Positions 12,101 through 21,490 are shown, counted from the first letter of the stretch. The stretch is 64,000 bases of DNA from Heliocidaris tuberculata (GCA_025618425.1 CM046833.1:6214066-6278065), one strand, 5' to 3'. Made by a program: numbers and translations. Notes: generated by a model not told the origin, from the letters alone.

Positions 12101-14142
12101 GTGACGTCAGAGCAGTCCTACGATTGTTAATGATTGAAACTGATTTGGCCCTTATACCATGTATAAGCCCGACAGTGCACCATACCCTATGTTTAGTATT
12201 CATATCGTTGTTCAGAACCTGAATCAGTTAGATTTTATTTTTTTTAAATGCCCATACTTATGCTGTTGCGATTTATTTCTAAAATCGGATCGCAGTCAAA
12301 AGTATAGTATTGTTATGTTACCAACTGATGGTAGTGTGGTGTATCATTCACCTTTTTGTTCTGCAGTTCTGCTTCAATATCTTTGTTAGGCAGTTTATGG
12401 AAAACCATTATTAGTCAAAGTGGCCTTTTGGATGGAGTGCATTACTTTCTTAATTGCTTTTCTCAAGTGAGAGGGTAAAACGCTTTAAAAAAGAAAGTGC
12501 AATGAAATCAAATGAATTATCAGTAGTACGTGTACCATTTGCGTATCTTGATCAGTGAGTATGTTTAAAAGCCATTATTGCCTATAGTCATTCATTTACA
12601 GCTAGATCTTTGAGTGGGGCTGTGTAAAAGTGTGGATTGTGTTGTCCCATTGACTTTATTACAGTGAAGTGTTTTTCATTTATTTTATTTCAGCCCAACT
12701 GTAATTACAAGATTCAGCTGAAGGATTGCGAGAGTAACGGTCACATAGAGAGAGCTTCACCACAAACACAGACTGTCACTGTGAGTAGAACCCATCAAAT
12801 GATGTGGAAAAATCAAATATTTTTGAAGTTTAATTGAACCATTTGTGAATGGTTTACTAGAGATTGAAGAGCATTCGGTTTAGCCCTTTCGAGGCAATTG
12901 ACCACATTTTGTGGTTTGGCTCAATAACTTTTGATTCAGAGCTCTAAAAATATACCAGATGCATGAGTAGAAAGAGCAAAATTTTCTGCACATACTACAG
13001 GTGTATGTCTGTTTTTGTTGCATGACCATATTGCCTTTGATGCCAGGAATTTTAAAAAAGAGTAAGCTCAAAGATCCTTTACATTGGCAACACATTGAGA
13101 GGTTCAAAATCATTGTTTTTATCAAAATTGGCAATTTTTTCAACTTTTCGACCAAATTTCTACCCTTGTATATTGTTTTCAAAGACATTTCACCTTATTA
13201 GAACAGTGTACAACTAAAAGAAAAACATCATTATTGCCAATTTGAAGAACAAATGTGATCAATTTTAGGTCTGGAATAATTCCTGTCCTGGGCCCCATTG
13301 CATAAAACTTACCATCATGGTAACATCACTCAACAGCCACTCAAAATCAAGGTTTCCATGGGAGTTACCATTGATGGCAAAGTTACCGTTAATGGTAAGT
13401 TTTATGAAATGGGGTCCTGAAAGGGTTAATGAACCATTTGCGAATGGTTTACTAGAGATTGAAAAGCATTCAGTTTAGATCAGGAGAAATTTTTATTTCG
13501 AGAAATGAGGGGGGGTTATCTTTTTACATTAAGTTGTTGAATTGTATATGCATTGTATGATTCCCTTTGTCGTATCCCTAAACTGTATTACTGGTACTGA
13601 GCATATATTACCTTTGCTATTGGAGGAACTTATTTTGTGATGTGATTCCTCCATTAACATTCAATCCAGTCGTCTTGAATATCTTGAATATGTTTTTCTT
13701 TTCTACATTTGATTGTAGATTGGGCAGAAAGTTATCAAGGATTTGAGGATCATCGTGTTCAGACACCTCAACCAGTTTGATATAGGAGGAAACATCGTCA
13801 CCCCACATGAATACCTGACATCATTGAAGGTGAGGGGATCGGTTGAACAGAGAGAGGAGAGAGAGAGGGAGAGACAGAGAGAGAGAGAGAGAAAAAGAGA
13901 GAGAGATAGTAGGAGTGAGTGAGAGATAGTAGGAGTGAGTGAGAGCAAGAGTTTTCAAGGATTTTAGGATCATCGTGTTCAGACACCTCAGTTTGATATA
14001 GGAGGAAAAATTGTGACACCAGATGAAGTACGAGAAGGGGAGAGAGAGGGAGGGAGAGAGATAGATAAAGAGGGAGATGAGGGGAGGGAGGAAGAGAGAA
14101 AAGGGAGGGAGGAGTAGAAAGGAAGAGATAGGGGAGTGAGGG

Positions 14143-14181
<39 letters not shown>

Positions 14182-17100
14182 GAGGGGCTCGTGAGGGAGA
14201 GAAATAGAGATAGAAATGCAATGTATGTAAGAGGAGTGAGGGAGAACTTGAGGACAAAATGTAGTCCATGCAATATTATACATGTGTTAATGTTGGCCCA
14301 TATTCTTGAAAGGCACCTTTCTTAAAGGGATACTTTGGTAGGCCTGCATGGGCGATTTCCGATGAGAGAGGAAAATATACTCGGAGCTTCGTGTCACTTC
14401 GATACAAGGACTTCCATCGCACGTGCTAAAACATGTGATTCATATTGGACCACCTCTGAGATAAGACTGGCTTGTGTTTTAAATTTCGCGCGGTGGGAAA
14501 GTAATCAAACATATGGAAAAGTAATTACAGAGCCAGCTCTCTGGTAGAGCCTGGGATTAGTTACGTAATCGTGGCGACAACGAGTCGCGGCAGGGCAGTG
14601 CAGAAGCGATGGCTAGACTAATCAACCAGAAGTTAACCGTGTTTTGTATTTGGAAATATTTCAGCATTACGCTAAACTTGTTTGGGGGAACGAGATTACA
14701 ACCAGTTACAAGACTAAGAGCCCGGGACTGGTTAAACCCGAAGTATTCGCCGAGCTCCAGTTCGGTCAACTTCGTGCCGTCCGATCATTTATGACCTTAG
14801 TCCGACGGCCTCGCACAGCGGGCGTGCTATGTGTACAAGTAAACGAGCCTTTTGCAAATTCCGCACGATTTCATTTCCCCATGAGTTCTCATTAGACTGC
14901 CCCTTTAAGCCCCCGTCTAAGTGTGTAAATTTAGGCCACCAAATTATGGAGAGCCAAATGTCACCCTCTTTTAATCCTACAAAATCACCATATTTCTGGG
15001 ACTAAATGCAAATACAAAACCGACATTTAAATAGAATCAATTTCGGATGCTCATTTCATGCCAGAAAATAAATTTGTTTCTTTATTTTGTTATGTAAATG
15101 GCCTAATTTAAGCCAGGCTTAACTTAGGCCACTTTCGAGAATATGGGCCATTATGTCCAGCTCTATTCCAAAAACAGCCATGTGATGTTTTATTTTGATA
15201 GGTATTTCTGTATGGTGAATGGGACCCACACTCTTCTGTTCATACCCTGTCACTTAATCTTAGCTCATGTCCAGTAATAGCCATTAATATTTTCATTTTT
15301 CGCCCTAAGGTATCTCTCTACAGTGAGGATGACCCCGATTCTCCCATTCACACTCTATCACTGGAGACAGGAAGTTTCTTTCAGTTCTCGGCTGTACCTA
15401 ACGATGGAAGGGTAAGTCAAATCAGTCATCTATCATCTATTTCTTCTTTTTAAGATATGATTATAGAAATTATCTTTTGATGTTGTGATTTAGTCACTTG
15501 AACTTTGCCCATTTATCTCATTGAAAACTTCCAATGATTGTCTGTGTTGTCTTGAATCATTATTCAATTTAATACCAGCACTATCGTTTTCCCTTGAATT
15601 TATACCAAATTTGTGGTGTATAAAGATTTTCTTTTTTAATTGGGATTCACAATGTCAGTGGGCATAGTAGATTTATTGTTCATATTTGTTTCTCACCAGA
15701 AGGAACTTGGGGGGAAAAAAATTGATGCAACTTCTGAATTTTCACATCCACCTTCGTTGCAAGTGACAATTAAACTGTATCCTTTTAGAAGTCTGGGCCC
15801 CATTTCATAAAACTTGTTATCAATAACAAGCTGCAATTATTGCTACAAGCTACTGAAATCCTTGAATCTGATTGGCTGAGAGCAAAATTGTAAAAGAAAT
15901 GGGGCAGTTGTTATTGATAACAAGTTTTATGAAACAGGGCCCGGGTGTAGCCTTTGAATTTTGTGTACTTTTTCTTTCATTTCAGAGATACATGATAAAG
16001 CTGGAGTCGACCCTGCCCAGGTCAAGTTATGATTATACTCTGCCTGAAGCAAGCTTTACCAGCACAGGCTACCAGAAACATGTCACTCTACCATTCAACC
16101 CACAGGTAAGATGGAGAATGTGGTGATGGTAGTGATGATGGTAGTGGTGTGGTGGTGGTGGTGATGATGGTGATGATTATGATAATGATTATAAAGGTGA
16201 TTGTGATTATGAATATGATGATTGTGATGATGATAATTGTGATGATGATGATGGTGATGGTCATGATTGTGATGATGATGATGGTGATAATGATTATAGT
16301 GGTGATGGTGATTATGAATATGATGATTGTGATGATGATGATGGTGGTGCTGATGATGATGATTGTGATGATGATGATGGTGATGATGATGGTGGTGGTG
16401 ATGATGGTGATGGTGATGATGATGGTGGTGGTGATGATGGTGATGATTATGATAATGATTATAAAGGTGATTGTGATTATGAATATGATGATTGTGATGA
16501 TGATGATGGTGATGGTCATGATTGTGATGATGATGATGGTGATAATGATTATAGTGGTGATGGTGATTATGAATATGATGATTGTGATGATGATAGTGAT
16601 GATGATGATAATGATTATAGTGGTGATGGTGGTTATGAATATGATGATTGTGATGATGATGATGGTGGTGCTGATGATGATGATTGTGATGATGATGATG
16701 GTGATGATGATGGTGGTGGTGATGATGGTGATGGTGATGATGATGATGATGGTGGTGGTGATGATGGTGATGATTATGATAATGATTATAAAGGTGATTG
16801 TGATTATGAATATCGTCAATGGGCTGATAAAACCTCGTATCTCAAATTTTTGTGAAAATGATTTTTTTAAATAAATGTGATGTTTAAAGTGTAATTCATC
16901 TCCTGATAACCCCAGGAGTTGCATATCTTTAAAAAAACATTTTTTAAATATCTCTTCAAAAACCTTGTATCTCAACTTTTTATTCCACTTTGGTCTAGTG
17001 CGCGAACCTCGTAACTCCATTTCCTGCCTTCTAAATTATTTTTAATGCATTTTAACCACTTCATATAATCCAAATTATTAACAAACATTGTTTAAGGTTC

Positions 17101-18898
17101 AAATAAAATTGCCTACACACATGGTTTCTTGAAATGAAGATTATTTTTTTCATTTTACTAAAATTTTCAGGGTTTGTGAGATACGAGGTTTTAACAGCCC
17201 ATGAACATCATGTATGCTTGGTGGATAAAACCTTGTATCTCATTTTTGGGGTGAAATCACCCTTTTGCAGGTTAAAATTACTCTTTTTGTTCATGAATGT
17301 GAAGTGTAAGGTGTAATTTATCTTCTAATAGTCATAATAGAGCATGGTGAGTTGCATATCCTTATAAAATATCAAAATTCATCATTTGTACAAAAACCTC
17401 GTATCTTTTTTTATGATTTTTTTTTTTTTTTTTGGTGCCAAAACCTTGTAACTCATTTTACCCGCTTCATAATCATCTACTGCACATTCCAACCACCTCA
17501 TATTGATTTAATTATCAAACACAGTATTTAGTACAAATAACATAGTATATTCACATATTTTTTTAAAATAAGAATGTTTTTTCGCTCTCCTGAAAATTTA
17601 GTTTTTTTGAGATACGAGGTTTTATCAGCCCATCGACGATATGATGATTGTGATGATGATGATTGTGATGATGATGATGGTGATGGTCATGATTGTGATG
17701 ATGATGATGGTGATAATGATTATAGTGGTGATGGTGATTATGAATATGATGATTGTGATGATGATGATGGTGGTGCTGATGATGATGATTGTGATGATGA
17801 TGATGGTGATGATGATGGTGGTGGTGATGATGGTGATGGTGATGATGGTGATGATGATGATGGTAGTGGTGATGATGGTGATGATGGTGATGATGATTGT
17901 GGTGATGGTGATGATGATGGTGATGGTGATGGTGATGGTGATGGTGATGGTGATTGTGATGATGATGATGGTGATGATAATGATTATAATGGTGATGGCG
18001 ATTATGAATTTGATGATTGTGATGATGATGATGGTGATGATGATGATTATGGTGATGGCGACTATGTACATGATGATTGTGATGGTGATGATGATAATGA
18101 TTATAATGGTGATGGCGGTTATGAATATGATGATTGTGATGGTGATGATGATGATGGTGATGGTGGTGATGGTGGTGGTAGTGGGGATTCTTATCATGGA
18201 ATGCCCCAGCTGGTGGTGATACAAATTTGTACCTTTGTTGCTCTATTCTGTAAGCAAGCAGACTTAAACTTGTCGCTATTTCTTCAAAATTAATTATCTC
18301 TTTTTGTCTCTCCCTATGTCTCTAGAAACGGGCTGTTGAGCAAGAAGTGATGCAAGGCTCTTATGTCGCTCTGCCTCTCGTGGTAGCACTAATAGCTGTA
18401 GGTGTTAATCATGCCAAGGTGAGTACAGAATGGGTATCTTTCTTTTCTTCAGGAGAGAGATTTCTTTGAAATATTATAAGAAAGGGATAAGGCAAAGAAG
18501 AAGAAAAGGAGGGGGGAGGAGGGGAAGAAAAATCAAGAATTGGGAGAACAAAAAAAAATGAGAAAGAAGAAGGAGGAGGGGGGGAACGGGAGAATTAGGA
18601 GAAAGGAAGGAAAGAGGAGAAGTAGTGAGAAGAAACAAGAGTGAGATGGTTGGAGAGGACGAGGATGAGCATATAACAAACATGTAAAAGAAAGAAAGCA
18701 GAATTTGTTCTTACATTTTCCCTAAAGTCTGTCCCAATTGATGTACCCTTTCGCCTCCAGATCCTGCCATTCATACTTCAGTTTGGTCAGAGTATGCGTG
18801 GTCTGCAAAGCTCTGGTCCAACGAGCAGACCGGAGACTATCAACGTCGACGCCGATCTGTCACGGCAACGCAAGAAAGTGAAGCCAAGGAAAACATGA
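6012..18898 (+). CDS. NOMO: NOMO (nodal modulator), C-terminal ten exons
   Basis: Ten exons with consensus AG/GT borders and matching phases join to 1337 nt: 6012-6186, 8228-8354, 10451-10692, 11316-11457, 12694-12780, 13719-13829, 15310-15411, 15986-16105, 18326-18418, 18761-18898. The product follows vertebrate NOMO throughout: AEFEGRPGVFITGQV, GVLLSLSGGNFRSNN, EFEPSTQMIEV, SLNGEPE, NGHIERASP, LNQFDIGGNIVT, STLPRSSYDYTLP, and a final hydrophobic segment YVALPLVVALIAVGV followed by a basic tail. NOMO is a large ER membrane protein with tandem lumenal beta-sandwich repeats; with Nicalin and TMEM147 it forms a complex behind Sec61 that helps insert multipass membrane proteins. Vertebrate NOMO is about 1,220 residues, so roughly the last third is seen here. 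Several introns hold partial copies of the next exon (see separate entries). Confidence 0.92.
6654..7110. mobile_element. MITE, TTAAAGGTC family, copy 1
   Basis: Ends TTAAAGGTCGTGTAGAG and TACATGACCTTTTA are inverted repeats. The body (GTAAGCCCTCAAAAACTG, GATAAATAGCAAGATACTA, GTGCCGGGACAGGCACGTA) is nearly the same at 34974-35484. A small internal hairpin GTGCC-GGGACA-GGCAC is kept in both. An older partial relative is near 27590-27680. Confidence 0.75.
7480..7985 (+). mobile_element. LINE 3' end (CR1/L2-like), dead
   Basis: From 7549 one frame reads RTKSYGERTFAYAGPVLWN. A second frame, reached by frameshift, reads FKRQLKTHLFHPA then stop near 7696. This is the typical C-terminal end of CR1/L2-type reverse-transcriptase ORFs (YG.R.F..A.P.LWN.LP ... 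FK..LKT.LF). The 3' tail GTACAGCGCTTTGAGAACC, then CGCTATATAAA and ATT repeats, is also usual for these LINEs. It is 5'-truncated and frameshifted. Confidence 0.8.
8228..8354 (+). CDS. NOMO: NOMO exon
   Basis: Acceptor ATTTCAG; the first base completes the Arg codon. Encodes VGPLPDTSEYEVGASLDGYI and GYFRAFKLGKIRIE. Donor GTAAAT, phase 0 end. The human counterpart has the same spacing from SVGPL to the GVLLSLSGG repeat. Confidence 0.9.
8730..9742. mobile_element. MITE-like element with CATACCTG ends
   Basis: CCATAGCATACCTGTCAAC near 8731-8750 is mirrored by GTTGGCAGGTATGCCATAGG near 9720-9742. The inside contains further short inverted repeats (CCGATTTTT, AAAAATCG) but no transposase. Confidence 0.6.
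10266..10376 (+). pseudogene. Partial upstream copy of NOMO exon 10451-10692
   Basis: After GATATGTTGCAG, 29 codons read LSDGENSPISGILLSLSSGN then FRSSNLTKN. They match the start of the true exon (VTDGENSPLSGVLLSLSGGN, FRSNNLTKD) and then diverge to a TAA near 10377. By hand count there are about as many synonymous as replacement codon differences. The frame is open and in the right phase (0) but no donor follows. It is either an exon relic or an alternative terminal exon. Confidence 0.8.
10451..10692 (+). CDS. NOMO: NOMO exon
   Basis: Acceptor TATGTCGCAG, donor GTAAGA. 242 nt, phase 0 start and phase 2 end. Encodes GVLLSLSGGNFRSNNLTKDD, LMKEFEFEPSTQMIEVNEG and KGRRVAF, the best-conserved repeat of NOMO in this window. 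Confidence 0.93.
10862..11078. mobile_element. MITE carrying telomere-like CCCTAA repeats, copy 1
   Basis: Left end GGTTCCATGACATTTGCTCC-TGCGACAATTGCTCC, right end GGAGCAAATGTCGCAGGAGC-AAATGTCGAGTCACC: imperfect inverted repeats. The centre has CTAAACCTAAACCTAACCC arrays and degenerate variants. The second copy is at 48765-48971. Confidence 0.75.
11232..11301 (+). repeat. Two mini-copies of the NOMO exon 11316 start
   Basis: AGCTGTTTTGGATCAGTGAC (11232-11251) and AGATGTTTTTGATCAGTAAC (11281-11300) both copy the true exon start AGCTGTTTTGGCTCAGTGAC (11314-11333). Each has an AG acceptor; the second also has a good pyrimidine tract (CCATGTCCCCTCCAG). In the exon phase both soon meet a stop codon. 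Confidence 0.7.
11316..11457 (+). CDS. NOMO: NOMO exon
   Basis: Acceptor TTTCCTCCAG. The first base completes a Ser codon, then CFGSVTSLNGEPEIGIAVEA and VSDEEGNFRIRGLQ follow. Donor GTAGGT, phase 0 end. Only five intron bases separate the exon from the MITE at 11463. Confidence 0.9.
11463..11866. mobile_element. TTAA-type MITE, copy 2, abutting a splice donor
   Basis: TTAACCCTTTCAAGATGA at the left, TGTCCTGAAAGGGTTAA at the right, body as in the other copies. The intron starts GTAGG and the element follows at once, so the outer donor context (GTAGGT) uses the first T of the element. Confidence 0.8.
11908..12300. mobile_element. Diverged MITE of the CGATCGGTCTGC family
   Basis: Starts AACGCACACTATGCGATCGG-TCTGCGAT and ends near AAAATCGGATCGCAGTC. 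Related to the better-preserved 39542-39962 element, including the internal blocks TAGTCG, GTGACGTCA and CCTAT-TAGTATTCATAT. NOMO intron. Confidence 0.6.
12694..12780 (+). CDS. NOMO: NOMO exon
   Basis: Acceptor TATTTTATTTCAG, donor GTGAGT. 29 codons, phase 0 both ends: PNCNYKIQLKDCESNGHIER then ASPQTQTVT, matching the vertebrate sequence around NDHIERALP. Confidence 0.9.
12880..13428. mobile_element. TTAA-type MITE, copy 3, with a second MITE inside
   Basis: Left end TTTAGCCCTTTCGAGGCA is decayed, right end TGAAAGGGTTAA is good. A 124-bp element is nested near the right end (13291-13414). Confidence 0.75.
13291..13414. mobile_element. Nested 124-bp palindromic MITE
   Basis: GGCCCCATTGCATAAAACTT-ACCAT and ATGGTAAGTTTTATGAAATG-GGG are inverted ends, with a TCCTG duplication on both sides (13286-13290 and 13415-13419). 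Same family as the palindrome at about 15796-15942. Confidence 0.75.
13719..13829 (+). CDS. NOMO: NOMO exon
   Basis: Acceptor GATTGTAG, donor GTGAGG. 37 codons, phase 0: VIKDLRIIVFRHLNQFDIGG then NIVTPHEYLTSLK, aligned with the vertebrate IIVFRQINQFDLSGNVIT segment. Confidence 0.92.
13831..14220. repeat. GA-rich low-complexity tract
   Basis: GAGAGA runs with AGAGAGGGAG variants. The Ser/Leu-rich open frames read on the minus strand are translations of this tract and are not genes. It surrounds the exon fragment at 13953-14030. Confidence 0.85.
13953..14030 (+). pseudogene. Frameshifted copy of NOMO exon 13719-13829
   Basis: TTTTCAAGGATTTTAGGATC and GTGTTCAGACACCTCA match the exon almost base for base. 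Four bases (ACCA or equivalent) are missing, giving a TAG soon after. It lies downstream of its parent inside the GA tract and has no acceptor. Confidence 0.85.
14292..15152. mobile_element. Large inverted-repeat element with a nested TTAA MITE
   Basis: TGGCCCATATTCTTGAAAGG at the left is mirrored by CCACTTTCGAGAATATGGGC at the right (about 15130-15150). A second element (14322-14908), with TTAAAGGGATACTTTG and ACTGCCCCTTTAA ends, is inserted near the left end. Confidence 0.65.
15202..15309 (+). pseudogene. In-frame upstream partial copy of NOMO exon 15310-15411
   Basis: Acceptor GTTTTATTTTGATAG is followed by VFLYGEWDPHSSVHTLSLN, a copy of VSLYSEDDPDSPIHTLSLE. The frame stays open for 36 codons exactly up to the true exon and is in phase with it, so use of this upstream acceptor would add 36 residues. 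It is either a relic or an alternative 3' splice site. Confidence 0.8.
15310..15411 (+). CDS. NOMO: NOMO exon
   Basis: Acceptor CGCCCTAAG, donor GTAAGT. 34 codons, phase 0: VSLYSEDDPDSPIHTLSLET then GSFFQFSAVPNDGR. The acceptor is preceded by a weak pyrimidine tract and competes with the upstream copy. Confidence 0.9.
15796..15942. mobile_element. Palindromic MITE
   Basis: GGGCCCCATTTCATAAAACT-TGTTATCAATAACAA and its inverse TTGTTATTGATAACAAGTTT-TATGAAACAGGGCCC bound about 147 bp. Could fold into a long hairpin. Confidence 0.75.
15986..16105 (+). CDS. NOMO: NOMO exon
   Basis: Acceptor CTTTCATTTCAG, donor GTAAGA. 40 codons, phase 0: RYMIKLESTLPRSSYDYTLP then EASFTSTGYQKHVTLPFNPQ, very close to the vertebrate STLPRSQYDYILPQVSFTA region. 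Confidence 0.93.
16106..16812. repeat. GAT/GGT satellite-like array, left part
   Basis: Degenerate (GATGATGGT)n with higher-order structure: the phrase GATTATGATAATGATTATAA recurs at 16174, 16444 and 16772 (spacing 270 and 328). Long open frames of Met/Val, Asp/Gly or Ile/Thr in different frames are artefacts of the trinucleotide period. NOMO intron. Confidence 0.9.
16813..17639. mobile_element. 827-bp MITE inserted into the GAT array at TA
   Basis: Ends TCGTCAATGGGCTGATAAAA and its inverse TTTTATCAGCCCATCGACGA, extending through CCTCGTATCTCAAA, form inverted repeats of about 34 bp. TA flanks both sides (16811-16812, 17640-17641), and removal of the element restores the array. The motif CCTCGTATCTCA recurs internally near 16967, 17182 and 17231, suggesting a composite. 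A TA target fits Tc1/mariner-type transposition. Confidence 0.85.
17642..18183. repeat. GAT/GGT satellite-like array, right part
   Basis: Continues the array seen at 16106-16812, with the same GAATATGATGATTGTGATGA phrase. Encodes no credible protein. Confidence 0.9.
18326..18418 (+). CDS. NOMO: NOMO exon with membrane segment
   Basis: Acceptor CCCTATGTCTCTAG, donor GTGAGT. 31 codons, phase 0: KRAVEQEVMQGSYVALPLVV then ALIAVGVNHAK. The hydrophobic stretch YVALPLVVALIAVGV is the single C-terminal transmembrane helix of NOMO. Confidence 0.92.
18480..18675. repeat. GA-rich purine tract
   Basis: AAGAAGAAAAGGAGGGGGG-type purine run in the last NOMO intron; low complexity. Confidence 0.8.
18761..18898 (+). 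CDS. NOMO: NOMO last coding exon
   Basis: Acceptor TTTCGCCTCCAG; 45 codons then TGA at 18896-18898: ILPFILQFGQSMRGLQSSGP, then a polar tail ending RQRKKVKPRKT. The basic cytosolic C terminus (KKVKPRK) is as in vertebrate NOMO. No clear nearby polyadenylation site was chosen; AATAAA-like strings occur far downstream. Confidence 0.93.
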   Translation: MLPFILQFGQSMRGLQSSGPTSRPETINVDADLSRQRKKVKPRKT

Positions 18899-19133
18899 CG
18901 ACACTCTCTTACCTCTTAGCTTTATGTGGGTAGATAGTGCAAGCCTAGAGCCCACTGCACACTTTATGACTTGACTACAGTCAAATTTAGAGGAATTATA
19001 TAAAATTTGAGTATCCATTTTTTCCCCCTAAATTGGGATATAGTCAGATCATAAAGTGTACACCGGCTGTAGAGTTTATTGATACATTTAGGTTTGAATG
19101 TCAGGTTACAGGATAGTTTGATATGAATATATT

Positions 19134-19621
19134 ACAGGGCAAACTTGACGTAACGAGGCCGTCGGTTCCAAATGATTTTCCTCGTTATAGCCATTATTTC
19201 GTTATATCAGATAAATACATGAAAATGCACATACGGGACTAGATTCTACATGTACACTAATGAATGCATGTACCTCGATCTGCTGCCGCTGCTTATAATC
19301 CTCTGAATTAGCTAATAAAATTGAATCATATCGAGAAATGCAGTGACTGCATTCTCCAGCTGAATAATTTTTGTCCATTTGAGGCGCAGTGAAATTTGCT
19401 TGCTCGTTATAACAGGAATGATTACCAGACTTTTTCTTTGTTTAAGAGACATGAGATTTAGCTCGCTATATAGCCAATATCTCGTTATATAGCCAACCTT
19501 GCTATAAAGGTTCGTGCTGCCATAGAATTGCATGCAAGTAAATTTGGAACCGCGACAATATTCTCGTCATAACTGTTACCTGGTTATAGCCGACTTCGTA
19601 AGGTTGAGTTTTCCCTGTACC
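19134..19621. mobile_element. pogo/Tigger-like MITE
   Basis: Ends TACAGGGCAAACTTGACGTA-ACGAGG and CGTAAGGTTGAGTTTTCCCT-GTA are inverted repeats, with CTCGTTATA motifs inside. The CAGGG...ATATAACGAG type end is usual for pogo/Tigger-derived elements in invertebrates. A second, truncated copy begins at 19751. Confidence 0.65.
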
Positions 19622-19750
19622 CCCAAAATGAGACTTAACTTATAGCAAATGTAATTGCTGTATGTGCAAGAAGAATACTTCTACCTTCTAAGGCCTTCTT
19701 GCTCTCAGCAGGCGGATATCAAAACTGCTTTTGGTGCTTCTTGTACATAC

Positions 19751-19910
19751 AGGGGAAATTCGATATAACGAGGCCATCGGGACGGATGGATTTTCCTCGT
19801 TATAGCCGTTATGCTCGTGTGTGTGCAGATTCTTCAGCTGAATAATTTTTGTCCATTTGAGGCACCGTGAAATTTGCTTGCTCGTTATAACAGGAATGAT
19901 TACCAGTCCA
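19751..19910. mobile_element. Truncated pogo/Tigger-like MITE
   Basis: Starts ACAGGGGAAATTCGATATAA-CGAGG and shares the GCTGAATAATTTTTGTCCAT segment with 19134-19621, then breaks off. Confidence 0.6.
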
Positions 19911-21312
19911 AAAGTATTGTATTATGCAAGCACCAAAAAGTCTATTTTGTCATATTTTCTTTCATGGATAGTAAGATTCCTCTATTCATAAACAGTCAAA
20001 CGAATAAAATGAGTTAATTGCTTAAGTTTGATAAAAGCAAAACAAAACAGTGCAGTGGTTCCTCATTATAAAGAACAGTTATAACAAACTCTCATTATAA
20101 CAAGGTGATTTTGCCACTCCCACTTCTTTGTATTATATTGTTTTTTAGCCCTGATTTAACAAGGTTTCAATATAAAGGGGTAATTTTCTTGGTACCCAGG
20201 AGTTTTTTATGATGAGTTTCCAAGGTATCATGAAACAGCAATACTAATCTTCACATAGAGGTAAATGTAGATACTTATAGGGTGTGACATCCTTGGAAGA
20301 ATTTCAAAACATATGTTCAGAATGTACATGATTTTACCCCTAAAAATGTTTTCCATATGATTGTGAATAATAATGAGTTTAGCAATATTAAAAAACGGTT
20401 TGAGATACCGATATGAAACTTTACAGGCCTATACTTTTTAAGATACCCTATCTGTGTGACAAGTTGCAAAATTTTCTGTCACTCCATGGCCTAGATCCAG
20501 GGGGGGGGGGGGGGGGGGAGTGAAATCCACCCCCTACCCTCCAGCTGAGAGAGAAAGAGCACCAAAATAACAAATCCTTTAAAGGGTTAATATCCAAATA
20601 ATAGTTCAACAATCATTGAGAGCAATAGGGGTGGTTGCCCTATGTAATTGTTTTGAAAATCATAACCAAATACATGTATATTGAATCATTTTGTATTTTC
20701 TCACTTCTGTGGCACTTTCAGTAGTTTGAACTGGGGTGGTACATGTATTCTGAACATTATTTTGTCTTTAAATTAGTGAGCGACATTTTAGTTTGTTGGA
20801 ACGAATCTAAAATTGGACAAATCATTGGTATAATGTCTGTACATGTAGCAAAGAGTATCTGTGCAAGCACCGATAAAATTTTTTTATCACACACGATTTG
20901 CATTTGCAATAACAATCGAAATTCATTTTTTCCAGAATACTACCCAAGCTCTTTTACTCCCTTTTGTAGAAAAATTAGGTGTATGTACATTAGAAAGAAG
21001 TTGAAAGCAAATATGATTCTTATATTGGTGTACTTATTTTTTACTTGGTACTGATTTTGTTGAATTGGTGTTGTGATTTAAAGTTTAAATCAGAGCCCAT
21101 ATGTCTCGATGTGAAAATGTGTGTACTTGTACAGCATTTATAATGAATTGCAATATAAGCACTACAAGTGGTGAAGTGTAGGTACAAAGCAAGGTTTCAT
21201 CGTAATAGTCATACATGATCTTCATGTATAACCTATTACATGTATAAAGTCTGTAAATTGAAGAACATAGTTTCCTTGGTTGAAAATTTTATTTAATGAA
21301 TAGGTCTCAATA

Positions 21313-21490
21313 CAGTGGAACCTCGTTATAAAGAACACTGTTAAACAAACTCTTGTTATAAAAGGGTATTTTGGCCGGTCCCACTTCTTTGTATTCTGTT
21401 ATTTTCTTAGCCCTGATATAACAAGGTTTCGATAAAAAGAGGTAATTTCCTTGGTCCCAAGGAGTTTGTTATAACGAGATTCCACTGTAC
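21313..21490. mobile_element. pogo/Tigger-like 178-bp MITE
   Basis: ACAGTGGAACCTCGTTATAA and TTATAACGAGATTCCACTGT are near-perfect inverted ends. Diverged relatives lie at about 20050-20220 and 50100-50260. Confidence 0.75.

Larger units (their letters stand above)
12836..13477. repeat. 46-bp direct repeat bracketing MITE copy 3
   Basis: GAACCATTTGTGAATGGTTT (12836) and GAACCATTTGCGAATGGTTT (13431) begin direct repeats of about 46 bp that flank the MITE at 12880-13428. They are too long and diverged for a target-site duplication. Confidence 0.65.

Noticed and set aside
13798..14283. Ser/Leu-rich 93-161-codon ORFs, minus strand
   Set aside because: Products of the GA tract. The exon-like peptides within are antisense to the NOMO exon and its copy.
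16088..17020. 310-codon Ile/Thr-rich and matching Met/Val and Asp/Gly open frames
   Set aside because: Translations of the GAT/GGT array in different frames; no start context, no complexity, and the array is split by a transposon.
17574..18293. 239-codon Asp/Gly-rich ORF
   Set aside because: Same trinucleotide array; starts inside the MITE end.
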